Positions 8,872 to 17,480 of a DNA stretch of 47,523 bases are shown here, piece after piece; positions within the stretch are counted from its first letter, which is position 1; every line of letters starts with the position of its first letter. The stretch comes from Microcystis aeruginosa W13-11. GTDB lineage: Bacteria > Cyanobacteriota > Cyanobacteriia > Cyanobacteriales > Microcystaceae. The position numbers and the translations under genes are program-made. The notes beneath the pieces were generated by a model that had not been told where the DNA came from, searched no databases, and saw only the letters and a list, made by a program, of their open reading frames with translations. The stretch is taken from positions 1 through 47,523 of the forward strand of contig JAADBR010000012.1 of assembly GCA_009995705.1 (NCBI GenBank), given 5' to 3'.

Positions 8872-9936
8872 ATGACTAGGCAAGTGTTAATTACTGGTGG
8901 TGCGGGTTTTGTGGGCAGTTCTTTAGGTTTGGGATTAGCCCAACGTTATCCTGATTGGAAAATCATCGCTTTAGATAACTTGAAACGTCGGGGTTCCGAG
9001 TTAAATATTACCCGTCTCAAACAAGCGGGAATTGAGTTTGTTCATGGAGATGTCAGAAATGCAGAAGACTTAGAAGCATCCGCTTTGCCAGTGGATTTAA
9101 TCCTAGAATGTTCGGCAGAACCTTCCGTTTTAGCTGGTTATAATTCTCCTGGCTATGTTTTGCAAACTAACTTAATTGGAACGATTAACTGTTTAGAATT
9201 AGCTAGACAAACCCAAGCAGATTTTATTTTTCTCTCCACCAGCAGAGTTTATCCCATCGCCTATCTTAATCAATTAAACTATACAGAAACAGATACTCGT
9301 TTTCAGTTATCTGAACAGCAAGATTTACCCGGAGTTTCTGCTTTTGGTATCAGTGAACAATTTCCCTTAGATTTGCCTCGTTCTCTCTATGGTTCCACTA
9401 AGTTAGCATCGGAACTGATTATTAATGAATATGGGGATGCCTACGGATTAAGAACTTTAATTAATCGCTGTGGAGTTTTAACCGGTCCTTGGCAAATGGG
9501 AAAAGTTGATCAGGGAGTTTTTGCCCTTTGGGTGGCTAATCATTACTTTCAGAAGTCCTTAAAATATATCGGTTATGGGGGTACAGGGAAACAGGTTAGA
9601 GATTTTCTTCATGTAGCTGATTTACTCGATTTAATCGATATTCAGATGGCTAATTTAGAACAATTCAAAGGGCAGACTTTTAATGTGGGGGGTGGGCAAG
9701 ATTTTTCCTTGTCCCTTTATGAAACTACAAAACTATGTCAAGAAATCACGGGCAATAGTATAATGATTGAGGCAGTTCCCGAAAATCGCACCGGAGATAT
9801 GCCAATTTTTATCACTGATTCCCGCAAAATCAGTTCTATAACTGGATGGCAACCCCAGCGAGACGGTAGAAAATTAATCCAAGATATTTTTGATTGGATT
9901 TATGATCACGAAAAGGAATTAAAAGGTATTTTTTAA
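8872..9936 (+). CDS. NAD-dependent nucleotide-sugar epimerase/dehydratase (SDR)
   Basis: A 354-residue extended SDR. The GGAGFVGSS dinucleotide loop is at residues 8-16, LDNLKRRGSELN matches the loop typical of CDP-paratose 2-epimerase-like proteins, STSRVYP provides the Ser/Thr, and SLYGSTKLASE gives the catalytic YxxxK. VRDFLHVADLLDLI and FNVGGG close the sugar-binding lobe. It is a distant paralogue of the gene at 5442 with an intact Tyr. It probably supplies the activated sugar used by the adjacent GtrA-GT2 and membrane proteins. Gaps of 58 and 10 bases to its neighbours imply co-transcription. Confidence 0.87.
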   Translation: MTRQVLITGGAGFVGSSLGLGLAQRYPDWKIIALDNLKRRGSELNITRLKQAGIEFVHGDVRNAEDLEASALPVDLILECSAEPSVLAGYNSPGYVLQTNLIGTINCLELARQTQADFIFLSTSRVYPIAYLNQLNYTETDTRFQLSEQQDLPGVSAFGISEQFPLDLPRSLYGSTKLASELIINEYGDAYGLRTLINRCGVLTGPWQMGKVDQGVFALWVANHYFQKSLKYIGYGGTGKQVRDFLHVADLLDLIDIQMANLEQFKGQTFNVGGGQDFSLSLYETTKLCQEITGNSIMIEAVPENRTGDMPIFITDSRKISSITGWQPQRDGRKLIQDIFDWIYDHEKELKGIF

Positions 9937-9946
9937 CTCAAAAATT

Positions 9947-12172
9947 ATGCAGAAAAAATCTATCGATTCACCTGTATTCGTCAAGGGAATACTAATTATC
10001 ATTACCGCCTACTTTTTTCTGGCAAATTTGCCCATTATTGATTGGTTAAACATTGGTTTAGATTATTCTTGGGCTTTTGCCATTAGTGATGCTGCTCATA
10101 AACGGTTAATTTTTGGTAAAGATATTATCTTCACCTATGGACCCCTGGGCTATCTGGTTCATGGCACATCTTTAAATCACAACTTTTCCCAAATTATCTA
10201 TTTTCGCTGGTTGATACACCTTTGTCTATTAGCGGTGGTTATTCTCAGATTATTATTTATTAAGGACTATAGCAATCAAATAGTTTTTGTGCTGTCAATT
10301 ATTTTTGCTACCCTAGTAGGAAACCCCTACAACAGTATCGGCTTTACTGCTGATTATCAGATGATATTTATCCTCCTGATACTCATGTCTTTTGATCACT
10401 TTTTTCAAAAGTACATCAATTATTTAGCTATAGCTATTGGGATCTTCACCGGGTTCTCTATACTCACCAAACTAACTTTAGGAATTTATCTAGCAGGCGG
10501 CCTATTTATCTACATAATCGTTAATATTATTCGGGGATATTTTCAGAAGTCATCATCGATATTTATAAAAAATGTTCTCGCTGGTATTAACTTAACTTTA
10601 AGCATTCCTTCCATTGCCTTTATTTTTCTCTATCCAGTCTCTTATAACCGAGCCTTTATTCACATTATAGTTAATCTTTGCATTGCTGGAGGAGTAGCTT
10701 TGGCTCTCTGGTTTATCGTCAGATATACCCACCTATCAGCACCCCACGTATTGAGGGAGGTAAGGGGTATCAAAGGCAGAATTTACCTTCTATTTAATCA
10801 GAATCACTTACTTAACTTGTTACCTTTGTTAGTATTTTATGGGCTTTATGGGTTACTTCTCCTCCAAACAATTAATCTAAATAATTTTCCCTCTCTTATG
10901 GGATATTTAAGAAATTCTTGGCAAATTTCTTCTGGTTATTCCAGTGGGATGAGTATTGTAGGAAATTACCCGCGTTTACTAATTGCCTTGCTCTGCTTTG
11001 CCTTAAGTTTGCTTTTAATGTCCCTGGCAATTATAGATCAAAAAATTAGTCTGGCTATTGCTTATATTTTTCCTATATTTTTATCATTTAAGCATGGATT
11101 TGTTCGGCAAGATGCTCACGTTGTTGTTTTTACACTTGTGGTTATTCTCTTAGCTTCTCTCTATACAACAATTATTAAAAACTCTCGGTTGAAGAAAATT
11201 GCTTATTGTGCTTGGGGAATAATTTTTTTGGGATGTATTATTATCACCTCTAGTCCTAATTGGACTATATTGGAAAATGCTCGCCAGTGGAGTAATTTCA
11301 GCCCCGATAGAGTGGTTAATAACATCGGAGTTGTCATTTCCTCTATGCTTAATCCCACAGAATTAAAAATGCGAGGTGAAAGAAGTACCACTCAAAATTT
11401 ACAAGTCATTGCTACCGCTACCAAAATACCCGATTCCGTGCTGGAAAAAGTGCAAGGCAAAACTATTGATATAATTCCCTCGGAATTGTCACTTATTCCG
11501 GGCAATCAGCTTAATTGGAAACCGAGGCCGATTATTCAATCCTATTCTGCTTATACAGAAAAACTGGATGAACTAAATTACCAAAGCTTATCTCAATCTC
11601 CCAGAGATTATCTGATTTATCACTTTCAATCTATTGATGACAGACATCCTTTTTTTGATGAACCTAAAGCCTTTTCCTATGTGGTTTGTAATTATCAAAT
11701 TGACTCGGTAAATTCGCCTTTCCGCGTCCGCGCAATTAAAACCAACTTTTATCTTTTAGAAAAACAAAATATCAGTCGTTGTAGTCCAACCCCTCTAGGA
11801 GAGACTACTAATATTACTTGGGATCAAGTCTATGAATTACCTACTCGTAATAGTGGGATTACTCGTGTTCAAGTTAAATTTGAATATTCTTGGTTAGGTA
11901 AAATAATCAAAAAAATATTTAGAGTCCCTCCCGTGATGATTAACGTTAATTATCTCGATGGAACTCAAGCCAATTTTCGCTTTATTCAAGATAATTCAGC
12001 TAATGGAGTTATCCTTAGTCACTTACCAAGAAATGATCAGGAATTAATGGCATTTTTTCAAGGAAAATTACCACCACAAGTGAAATCTTTTAGCTTTTCT
12101 GTCAGTAATCCTCTGCTATTCTCCCCAGAAATAAAAGTAACGCCTTTTGGGGAAGTTCAGACTGGTTCATAA
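9947..12172 (+). CDS. Large polytopic membrane protein of unknown function
   Basis: A 741-residue protein with about a dozen hydrophobic segments between residues 10 and 440 and a soluble C-terminal region (about 460-741). Near the N-terminus is GLDYSWAF...GKDIIFTYGPLGYL, a signature I associate with an uncharacterised family of bacterial membrane proteins; its acidic residues in the first exterior loop recall GT-C glycosyltransferases. It is the last gene of the sugar cluster and starts 10 bases after the epimerase. A membrane glycosyltransferase acting on the outer side is the most reasonable hypothesis, but no catalytic motif proves it. Convergent with tRNA-Ala. Confidence 0.75.
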   Translation: MQKKSIDSPVFVKGILIIITAYFFLANLPIIDWLNIGLDYSWAFAISDAAHKRLIFGKDIIFTYGPLGYLVHGTSLNHNFSQIIYFRWLIHLCLLAVVILRLLFIKDYSNQIVFVLSIIFATLVGNPYNSIGFTADYQMIFILLILMSFDHFFQKYINYLAIAIGIFTGFSILTKLTLGIYLAGGLFIYIIVNIIRGYFQKSSSIFIKNVLAGINLTLSIPSIAFIFLYPVSYNRAFIHIIVNLCIAGGVALALWFIVRYTHLSAPHVLREVRGIKGRIYLLFNQNHLLNLLPLLVFYGLYGLLLLQTINLNNFPSLMGYLRNSWQISSGYSSGMSIVGNYPRLLIALLCFALSLLLMSLAIIDQKISLAIAYIFPIFLSFKHGFVRQDAHVVVFTLVVILLASLYTTIIKNSRLKKIAYCAWGIIFLGCIIITSSPNWTILENARQWSNFSPDRVVNNIGVVISSMLNPTELKMRGERSTTQNLQVIATATKIPDSVLEKVQGKTIDIIPSELSLIPGNQLNWKPRPIIQSYSAYTEKLDELNYQSLSQSPRDYLIYHFQSIDDRHPFFDEPKAFSYVVCNYQIDSVNSPFRVRAIKTNFYLLEKQNISRCSPTPLGETTNITWDQVYELPTRNSGITRVQVKFEYSWLGKIIKKIFRVPPVMINVNYLDGTQANFRFIQDNSANGVILSHLPRNDQELMAFFQGKLPPQVKSFSFSVSNPLLFSPEIKVTPFGEVQTGS

Positions 12173-12213
12173 TCTTTCTTGAACCTTGAAAAGCGGTTAA
12201 TATCTCTGGAAAA

Positions 12214-12286
12214 TGGAGAATAGGGAACTCGAATCCCTGACCTCTGCGGTGCGATCGCAGCGCTCTACCAACTGAGCTAATTCCCC
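12214..12286 (-). tRNA. tRNA-Ala (CGC)
   Basis: Read on the minus strand the 73 bases fold fully. The acceptor GGGGAAT pairs with ATTCTCC (one G-T), discriminator A. The D arm is GCTCAGTTGGTAGAGC, the anticodon stem CTGCG/CGCAG holds the loop ATCGCAC (anticodon CGC, decoding GCG), and the T arm is AGGGATTCGAGTTCCCT. The HIP1 octamer GCGATCGC lies inside the anticodon arm. No CCA is encoded. Confidence 0.96.
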
Positions 12287-12417
12287 ATATATAGGCCATA
12301 ATAGCATTTTTGAGCAGAAAATACTAGGAACTGGCAAGGGATCGAGGGGTAAAAAATCGAGCGTCTTGTCCCTAGAAAACTTTATAATCGAAAAAGTAAT
12401 CTTGAGGATGATAACCA

Positions 12418-12969
12418 ATGGCGATACTACGCTTAGAGAATGGGACAACCTATACCCAGTTGGCCGATATTAGTCTGGAATTGGCTAAATTAAATGTTAC
12501 TTTAAACTATTGGCCGATCGAAAACGAGGACACCCGTCAGCTACTTAAGCAAGCTTCTCTGACTGACGAAGAAAAAGAAATAGTTTTAACCAGCTTAGAC
12601 AGTTATTTTGAGCAACTTAAGCAAGAAGCGGGTTATCAAGCTAGAGATTTAATCGTTTTACACCCCGACATTGCCAATCTCGACACTTTACTGGCCAAAT
12701 TCGAGAGCTGTCACACCCACGCTGACGATGAGGTGCGTTATATCATTGATGGGGAGGGGGTTTTTGGCTTTGTCTTTCCCGATGGTTCTCAGGGGGAATT
12801 AACTATTCAACCTCAAGAGTACATCAATGTTCCCGCCCATAGCGAACACTGGTTTCACCTCACTGCTAGTAAACGAGTTAAAGCAGTGCGTTACTTCATC
12901 AGCGCCGCTGGATGGGTTCCCGAATATACGGAAACTGTCATTCGTTTTCCTAGTTTAACGGCCGTTTAG
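12418..12969 (+). CDS. mtnD: Acireductone dioxygenase
   Basis: The 183-residue cupin protein has the metal site of the ARD family: H99, H101, E105 (HTHADDE) and H144 (HSEHWFH). ARD converts the acireductone intermediate of the methionine salvage pathway to the keto-acid precursor of methionine (Fe form) or to an off-pathway product (Ni form). Length matches bacterial and plant ARD. Other salvage genes are not present in this window. A TATAAT lies at 12383-12388, about 30 bases before the ATG, and may be its -10 box. Confidence 0.93.
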   Translation: MAILRLENGTTYTQLADISLELAKLNVTLNYWPIENEDTRQLLKQASLTDEEKEIVLTSLDSYFEQLKQEAGYQARDLIVLHPDIANLDTLLAKFESCHTHADDEVRYIIDGEGVFGFVFPDGSQGELTIQPQEYINVPAHSEHWFHLTASKRVKAVRYFISAAGWVPEYTETVIRFPSLTAV

Positions 12970-13067
12970 TTCTTACTTTTAGGCGATCGCTCTCCCAAGA
13001 CAGATAAGTTTTGCAGGGATGGCAACACCGGCAGCCACAATCTGTTAAGCGGCAAATTTGTCCTGTT

Positions 13068-13108
13068 GAAAATCTCCCGTCTAGTGCCTAGCTTGACGGG
13101 AGATTTTC
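13068..13108. terminator. Hairpin between mtnD and petG
   Basis: A perfect 14-bp stem (gaaaatctcccgtc/gacgggagattttc) with a 13-base loop lies between the convergent mtnD and petG genes. Each strand ends the stem in TTTTC but has no long T run after it. It most likely acts as a shared terminator or mRNA 3'-end stabiliser. Confidence 0.65.
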
Positions 13109-13135
13109 TCAATTCGGGGGATTGGCGTGATAGAT

Positions 13136-13252
13136 TTAGTCTAAGCCGAATTGATTGCCCCGTTTGTACTGTAAATAGGCGGCAACGAACAAACCCGCTA
13201 GGGTAATGGGAATTAAGCCTAGGACAATCCCTAGCACTAAAGGTTCAATCAC
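13136..13252 (-). CDS. petG: Cytochrome b6f complex subunit V (PetG)
   Basis: A 38-residue single-span membrane protein starting with GTG at 13252 and reading [18 protein letters not shown], then [17 protein letters not shown] and GLD. This is almost identical to PetG of cyanobacteria and chloroplasts as I know them. PetG is a small subunit at the periphery of the cytochrome b6f dimer in thylakoids and is needed for complex stability. One transmembrane helix covers residues 5-27, with a basic YKRGNQF tail. The hairpin at 13068-13108 follows the stop. Confidence 0.95.
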   Translation of the reverse strand: MIEPLVLGIVLGLIPITLAGLFVAAYLQYKRGNQFGLD

Positions 13253-13354
13253 GTCTGTACTCCTTGGATTAGCAATTTTTCACCCGTATTTTATCCTAGC
13301 AGGGGTTGCTCGCGAAAGATAGGACGATCGCAGATACTTCTTAAGTGGGGTGTA

Positions 13355-13445
13355 TTTTCAGTGAACAGTAATCAGTGAACTGAAAACTCAGGTCTGATAA
13401 CTGATTCAAGACTGTCTCCTGTCTCGGAGTCTCCCAACTCCCGAA
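13355..13445. repeat. Dispersed intergenic repeat fragments
   Basis: The stretch contains 'cagtgaacagtaatcagtgaactg' words, the same family as the array at 4440-4575. It is followed by 'gactgtctcctgtctcggagtctcc', which recurs almost exactly at 34123-34144. No coding potential. Confidence 0.65.
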
Positions 13446-13480
13446 AAGGAAAACTTCACTATTAAGATAATTGCTCTACT

Positions 13481-14011
13481 TTAGGAGCGATCGAGAAAAA
13501 ATTTTCTCAATTTGCCTTTACCCCAATAGCGATCGATTTCGTGCCAGAGATTGTGGAGACAAAAAACCACTGCGAGACAGAGAGTAACCGCAAGGATTTG
13601 AGAGAAACTTTCCCTTTGCCAAAATTTGGCCATTGCCTCCGAAATTACCCGCGTTACCCGATAAGCTTCCAGAAAACCCTCGATCGAGCCGAGAATCAGT
13701 GCTGCTAGGGTATAAACAAAGGTTCGATACAGAACACTAACGTAACGGGGACGATTTTCTAACCATTCTAGCTTCATGGCTGCGTCGAGAATGGCCACGG
13801 TTTTTGCCGCAAGGATCGCTCCTACGATCGCTTTACCCAAAACGTAGGTGGTAATCGAATACTCTTCCAGAAATAATTTCATGATCAGAAGAATATAACC
13901 GAAAGCCAAGAAAAAAAACAGGGTAAGAGAACCGATTTTTTTAAATTCCTTTTTAAGTGCTTCCATTGATTTTTTTTGATATTTTCTGCCAAGATAGCGG
14001 CCGTGTACCAT
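13481..14011 (-). CDS. Four-helix membrane protein, hypothetical
   Basis: A 176-residue protein with a basic N-terminus and four hydrophobic helices at about residues 29-47, 55-76, 93-112 and 138-156. The tail is basic and aromatic (HEIDRYWGKGKLRKFF). I do not recognise a named family. The ATG at 14011 is used here, but an internal ATG (MEALKKEF, residue 16) would also leave all helices. It lies 32 bases downstream of the phosphoesterase gene on the same strand and could share its transcript. Confidence 0.65.
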   Translation of the reverse strand: MVHGRYLGRKYQKKSMEALKKEFKKIGSLTLFFFLAFGYILLIMKLFLEEYSITTYVLGKAIVGAILAAKTVAILDAAMKLEWLENRPRYVSVLYRTFVYTLAALILGSIEGFLEAYRVTRVISEAMAKFWQRESFSQILAVTLCLAVVFCLHNLWHEIDRYWGKGKLRKFFLDRS

Positions 14012-14043
14012 AACTATAAGCTACAGTTAATTACTTATTGCAG

Positions 14044-15180
14044 CTATTCTCTCAACTCTACCAGCAAGTCTGAGCGCTGATAACTGAACTGATGCTTGAA
14101 ACTAATTACAGCTTGATTGTCGATAAAATGAGGATTACCTAGGGGATCGATGGCACTGAAAGCGTAGAAATAACGGCGTACTAGGGGCGGAAAGTCGCTA
14201 AAATCGAAGATTGTGTCACCTTTGGCTACATCTGCCCAAAAATTGCGTAATTTTGGGGCTAATTCCTCCGCTAGACTCACGGGAAGATTGAGGGGATGAC
14301 AGGTTAATAAACGCATCATAAAAGGATAAGAGCGATCGCCTAACCATTGCCGAGAAATAGTGGGTAAATTCTCCCATCCGGGTATATTTTGCAGATGAAA
14401 GGATTCTATGGCTAATTCAACCGTGTTTTCGCGATATTCTAGCACCCGGTAGGGATGGGGATAACTGACGAGGGAACCGGTGGTAATTTCATAGATACCT
14501 CTAGTAAAAGCCAGATCCTGCACGTGGAGATGGCCGGTAATCAACAATTTTACGCCGTTTTCCTGTAGTATATCGAGCAATTCTACCGCATTAGCTAACA
14601 TATAGCGTTTACCTAATTCATGATGGCTTTGTCTGGGTAAATGCTCGATAACGTTATGATGGATCATCACCATCACTAGATCATTTTTTAGCGCGGGTAA
14701 AGTCTGTTTTAACCAATGCAATTGTTCTACATCTAAACTGCCAATTTGTTTACCTTGCTCATCAAATTGATTAGAATTAAGACCGATTAATTGCACTCCG
14801 GGTAAAATTTCTTTTTGGTAGTATATTTGTTCGGGGTCGCTGTAACCAAATTGTTGATAATAAAAGGGAAAATCTGCTAAACCGATCTGGTTTGCTGTTG
14901 CGGTTAAACTCAAAACATCATGATTACCCGGCACCACATAGACGGGAAAGGGTAAACTGGCTAAACAATCGACTAACCAACGATGATTTTCCGGTTCACC
15001 ATCTTGGGTTAAATCGCCAGCAATCAGTAGAAAATCGAGATTAAGGGTGATGAGATGGTCTAAAACAATTTTTAAAGCGGGAATACTCACTTCCACCAGA
15101 TGAAAGCGATTAGAATGGTTCAAAATGGTTGTGGGTAAAGCGATATGAGGATCGCTGAGAATGGCGAAACGGAAATTCAT
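14044..15180 (-). CDS. Calcineurin-like metallophosphoesterase (CpdA-like)
   Basis: A 378-residue protein with all five metallophosphoesterase blocks: SDPHIALP (residues 8-15), AGDLTQDGE, GNHDV, MIHHNV and TGHLHVQD. These ligate a two-metal centre. The order and spacing match the CpdA/Icc class of cyclic-nucleotide and related phosphodiesterases. The C-terminal 130 residues lie outside the usual catalytic core and are probably a lineage-specific cap. Substrate unproven: cAMP hydrolysis is possible, but many members act elsewhere. Divergent from trmB, with only 65 bases between the starts. Confidence 0.88.
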   Translation of the reverse strand: MNFRFAILSDPHIALPTTILNHSNRFHLVEVSIPALKIVLDHLITLNLDFLLIAGDLTQDGEPENHRWLVDCLASLPFPVYVVPGNHDVLSLTATANQIGLADFPFYYQQFGYSDPEQIYYQKEILPGVQLIGLNSNQFDEQGKQIGSLDVEQLHWLKQTLPALKNDLVMVMIHHNVIEHLPRQSHHELGKRYMLANAVELLDILQENGVKLLITGHLHVQDLAFTRGIYEITTGSLVSYPHPYRVLEYRENTVELAIESFHLQNIPGWENLPTISRQWLGDRSYPFMMRLLTCHPLNLPVSLAEELAPKLRNFWADVAKGDTIFDFSDFPPLVRRYFYAFSAIDPLGNPHFIDNQAVISFKHQFSYQRSDLLVELRE

Positions 15181-15245
15181 CGCATTTAACTGGGCTAAAT
15201 ATCGGTAAACTAGATTGGTCGAGGAGAAATGAGGAGAAAATATCT

Positions 15246-15881
15246 TTGGCTAAAGTTCGCGTTCGTCAGCACGTCAATCCCTTAAGTCATAAATATCGCC
15301 ATCCGATCGCTCCCCCCGATTGGGATCAAGTTTATCAGGATATGACACTACCTCTCCATCTTGACATTGGTTGTGCGCGGGGTAAATTTTTGTTACAAAT
15401 GGCCCAAGTATATCCAGAAATTAATTTTTTGGGGATTGAAATTCGTCAACCTTTGGTAATGGAAGCGAATCAGGAACGGGAAAGGTTAGGATTAAGAAAT
15501 CTCGCTTTTGTTTTTGGCAATATGAATGTTACCCCAGAAATTTTACTGCAATCTTTGCCCGCAGATAAGTTATTTTGGGTGTCGATTCAATTTCCCGATC
15601 CTTGGTTTAAACAGCGTCATAGTAAGCGTCGAGTTGTGCAGCCGGAATTAGTCATAGCTTTGGCTAAATATATGGTATCTGGAGGCTGGGTTTTTTTACA
15701 GTCGGATGTGGAATCGATCGCCCTGGAAATGACGGAGAGATTGCAAGCACATCCCCATTTTGTTCGGCAACATCAAACCCCCTGGTTAGAGAAAAATATT
15801 TTCCCCGTAGCGACGGAGAGGGAAAAGTCCACTTATAATAAGAGTCAACCAGTTTATCGATCGCTTTTTCGAGTTCGGTAG
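15246..15881 (+). CDS. trmB: tRNA (guanine-N7-)-methyltransferase
   Basis: Makes m7G46 in the tRNA variable loop. The 211-residue protein carries LDIGCARGKFLLQMA (SAM motif I, about residues 38-52), GIEIRQP, and the TrmB signature FPDPWFKQRHSKRRVVQ at about 116-132. The start codon is TTG, chosen because the homologous N-terminus AKVRVRQHVNPL begins there and a GAGGAG ribosome site lies about 10 bases upstream; no ATG in frame precedes the SAM motif. Confidence 0.94.
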   Translation: MAKVRVRQHVNPLSHKYRHPIAPPDWDQVYQDMTLPLHLDIGCARGKFLLQMAQVYPEINFLGIEIRQPLVMEANQERERLGLRNLAFVFGNMNVTPEILLQSLPADKLFWVSIQFPDPWFKQRHSKRRVVQPELVIALAKYMVSGGWVFLQSDVESIALEMTERLQAHPHFVRQHQTPWLEKNIFPVATEREKSTYNKSQPVYRSLFRVR

Positions 15882-15915
15882 CTTCAGTTAAAATATCTTG
15901 GCACTGTCTGAAATC

Positions 15916-16524
15916 ATGGTTATAAATCTCGACTCACCCCTAATACTTGAGGAGAATAATCGCCCCCCTGTCTCCCGATTGCTGGAATTTCTCCTAGCAA
16001 CAGAAAAAAACAATAAAAAAACTAAAGAAAATCTTACTTTTGAGGCTTTGGTAGGTACTTGGCGATTATACTTGATCACGGGAACTCAAAAAGCGAAAAA
16101 GAGAGCGGGAATTGTTTTAGGCAAGGGGCGCTATCTACCATCCTGGTTAAAAATTACTATCTCTTATCAAAGAAATGAGAGCTTAGAACCGGGAGAATTT
16201 ATCTCTGGAACCGTCAGCAATCAGATATTTTTAGGGGCAGTAAAACTATCTGTAAGCGGTCTAGTTAAGTTTTTTCCTAAAACCCGTCTTCTTGCCTTTG
16301 ATTTCACCAGGCTCAACCTAACCCTATTTAATCGCTCTCTCTATTCAGGTTTTATTAGAAATGGTCAGGTAAGTGAAGCGAATTTTTATCAGGAAAGTAT
16401 CAAAAAACAGGCATTTTTTGCCTATTTTCTGATCACAGAAACAATGATAGCAGCCCGGGGACGAGGGGGAGGATTAGCCCTTTGGGTAAAAGAGATAAGT
16501 GAGACAAAACTAGCTGAAAAATAA
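15916..16524 (+). CDS. PAP/fibrillin-like protein
   Basis: A 202-residue soluble protein. The central GTWRLYLITGTQKAKKRAG and the later F-x-R...L-x-L-x-x-L pattern resemble the lipocalin-like plastid lipid-associated (fibrillin) proteins common in cyanobacteria, which bind hydrophobic molecules near thylakoids. The match is by pattern only. An alternative TTG start at 15898 adds six residues; I prefer the ATG at 15916. The following thioredoxin-TPR gene starts 19 bases after the stop, so the two are probably co-transcribed. Confidence 0.65.
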   Translation: MVINLDSPLILEENNRPPVSRLLEFLLATEKNNKKTKENLTFEALVGTWRLYLITGTQKAKKRAGIVLGKGRYLPSWLKITISYQRNESLEPGEFISGTVSNQIFLGAVKLSVSGLVKFFPKTRLLAFDFTRLNLTLFNRSLYSGFIRNGQVSEANFYQESIKKQAFFAYFLITETMIAARGRGGGLALWVKEISETKLAEK

Positions 16525-16543
16525 GTTATTAGAGGAGAAATAG

Positions 16544-17344
16544 ATGGGATATTCTATCGAGGTAGATGGGACAAATTTTGACAGTGAAGTGATCGAGAAG
16601 TCCTATCTAAATACAGTGATTTTAGACTTTTATGCCCTGTGGTGTGGACCCTGTAAATTGGTAAAACCGATGCTAGAAAAACTGGCAAGTGAATATAATT
16701 TTATCCTGGCAAAAATAGATATAGATAAAAATCCCGAATTAGCCGAACAATTCGATGTAGAAGGAGTTCCCGATGTGCGAATTGTCAGCAAGGGAGAAGT
16801 GTTACCCTGTTTTGTCGGTGCTTTACCAGAAGAACAAATTAGAGACTTATTTTCCCGTCTCGATTTACAATCGGAATTAGAAACAGGATTAGCAGAAATC
16901 AAAGAAGCGATTGCCCTCGATAATTTCCCCGCAGCCAAACAATTATTTGATCGTCTTTTCCCTAAATATCCCAACGAACCGCGATTAATTATTATGGCGG
17001 TAAAATTTCTCATGCGTCTAGAAAAATGGTCAGATGCTTATCGATTAATCAGTGCTATTAAAGAGGAAAATCCTGTTATCAAAGGTTGGAAAACTCTCCT
17101 AGCACTTCAACAGTTAAAACCAGAAAATAATCCCCTCGATCTGATATTTTTCAGTGGGATTAATTTCGCTTTAAAAGAAGATTATGCCGCTGCTTTAGAT
17201 AAACTGATCAGTCTGGTGGAAGAAAGTAGAAAATATCGTCAGGATGGGGCAAGAAAAGCCATGTTAGCTATATTTCAGATTTTGGGAGTTAGTCATCCCC
17301 TCACCCAAGAATACCAAGCAAAGTTAACATTTCTGCTCTACTAA
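16544..17344 (+). CDS. Thioredoxin-domain TPR protein (CnoX/YbbN-like)
   Basis: A 266-residue protein. Residues 1-105 form a thioredoxin fold with the active-site WCGPC at about residues 33-37 and a cis-Pro in GVPDVRI. Residues about 115-266 are helical, with TPR-like repeats. This architecture is that of the co-chaperone CnoX (YbbN), which holds oxidised proteins for the chaperonin. Both active-site Cys are present, unlike the E. coli protein. A clear AGAGGAGAAA ribosome site precedes the ATG. Confidence 0.88.
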   Translation: MGYSIEVDGTNFDSEVIEKSYLNTVILDFYALWCGPCKLVKPMLEKLASEYNFILAKIDIDKNPELAEQFDVEGVPDVRIVSKGEVLPCFVGALPEEQIRDLFSRLDLQSELETGLAEIKEAIALDNFPAAKQLFDRLFPKYPNEPRLIIMAVKFLMRLEKWSDAYRLISAIKEENPVIKGWKTLLALQQLKPENNPLDLIFFSGINFALKEDYAAALDKLISLVEESRKYRQDGARKAMLAIFQILGVSHPLTQEYQAKLTFLLY

Positions 17345-17480
17345 GTAGGGTTTACTAAAAAAGTTTGTTGGTGGGGTTAGGAGTCGGTCAAAACTAAAGC
17401 AATTACCCCAGTAATTTCAACAAATCTATTCCTCGAATTTCTGTTGACAACTGCCAGGGAATTGCTAGAGACAAGACAGC

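Noticed and set aside
12102..12448. Two minus-strand open frames over the tRNA-Ala region
   Set aside because: They overlap the tRNA and the ends of two confident genes, and are explained by its sequence.
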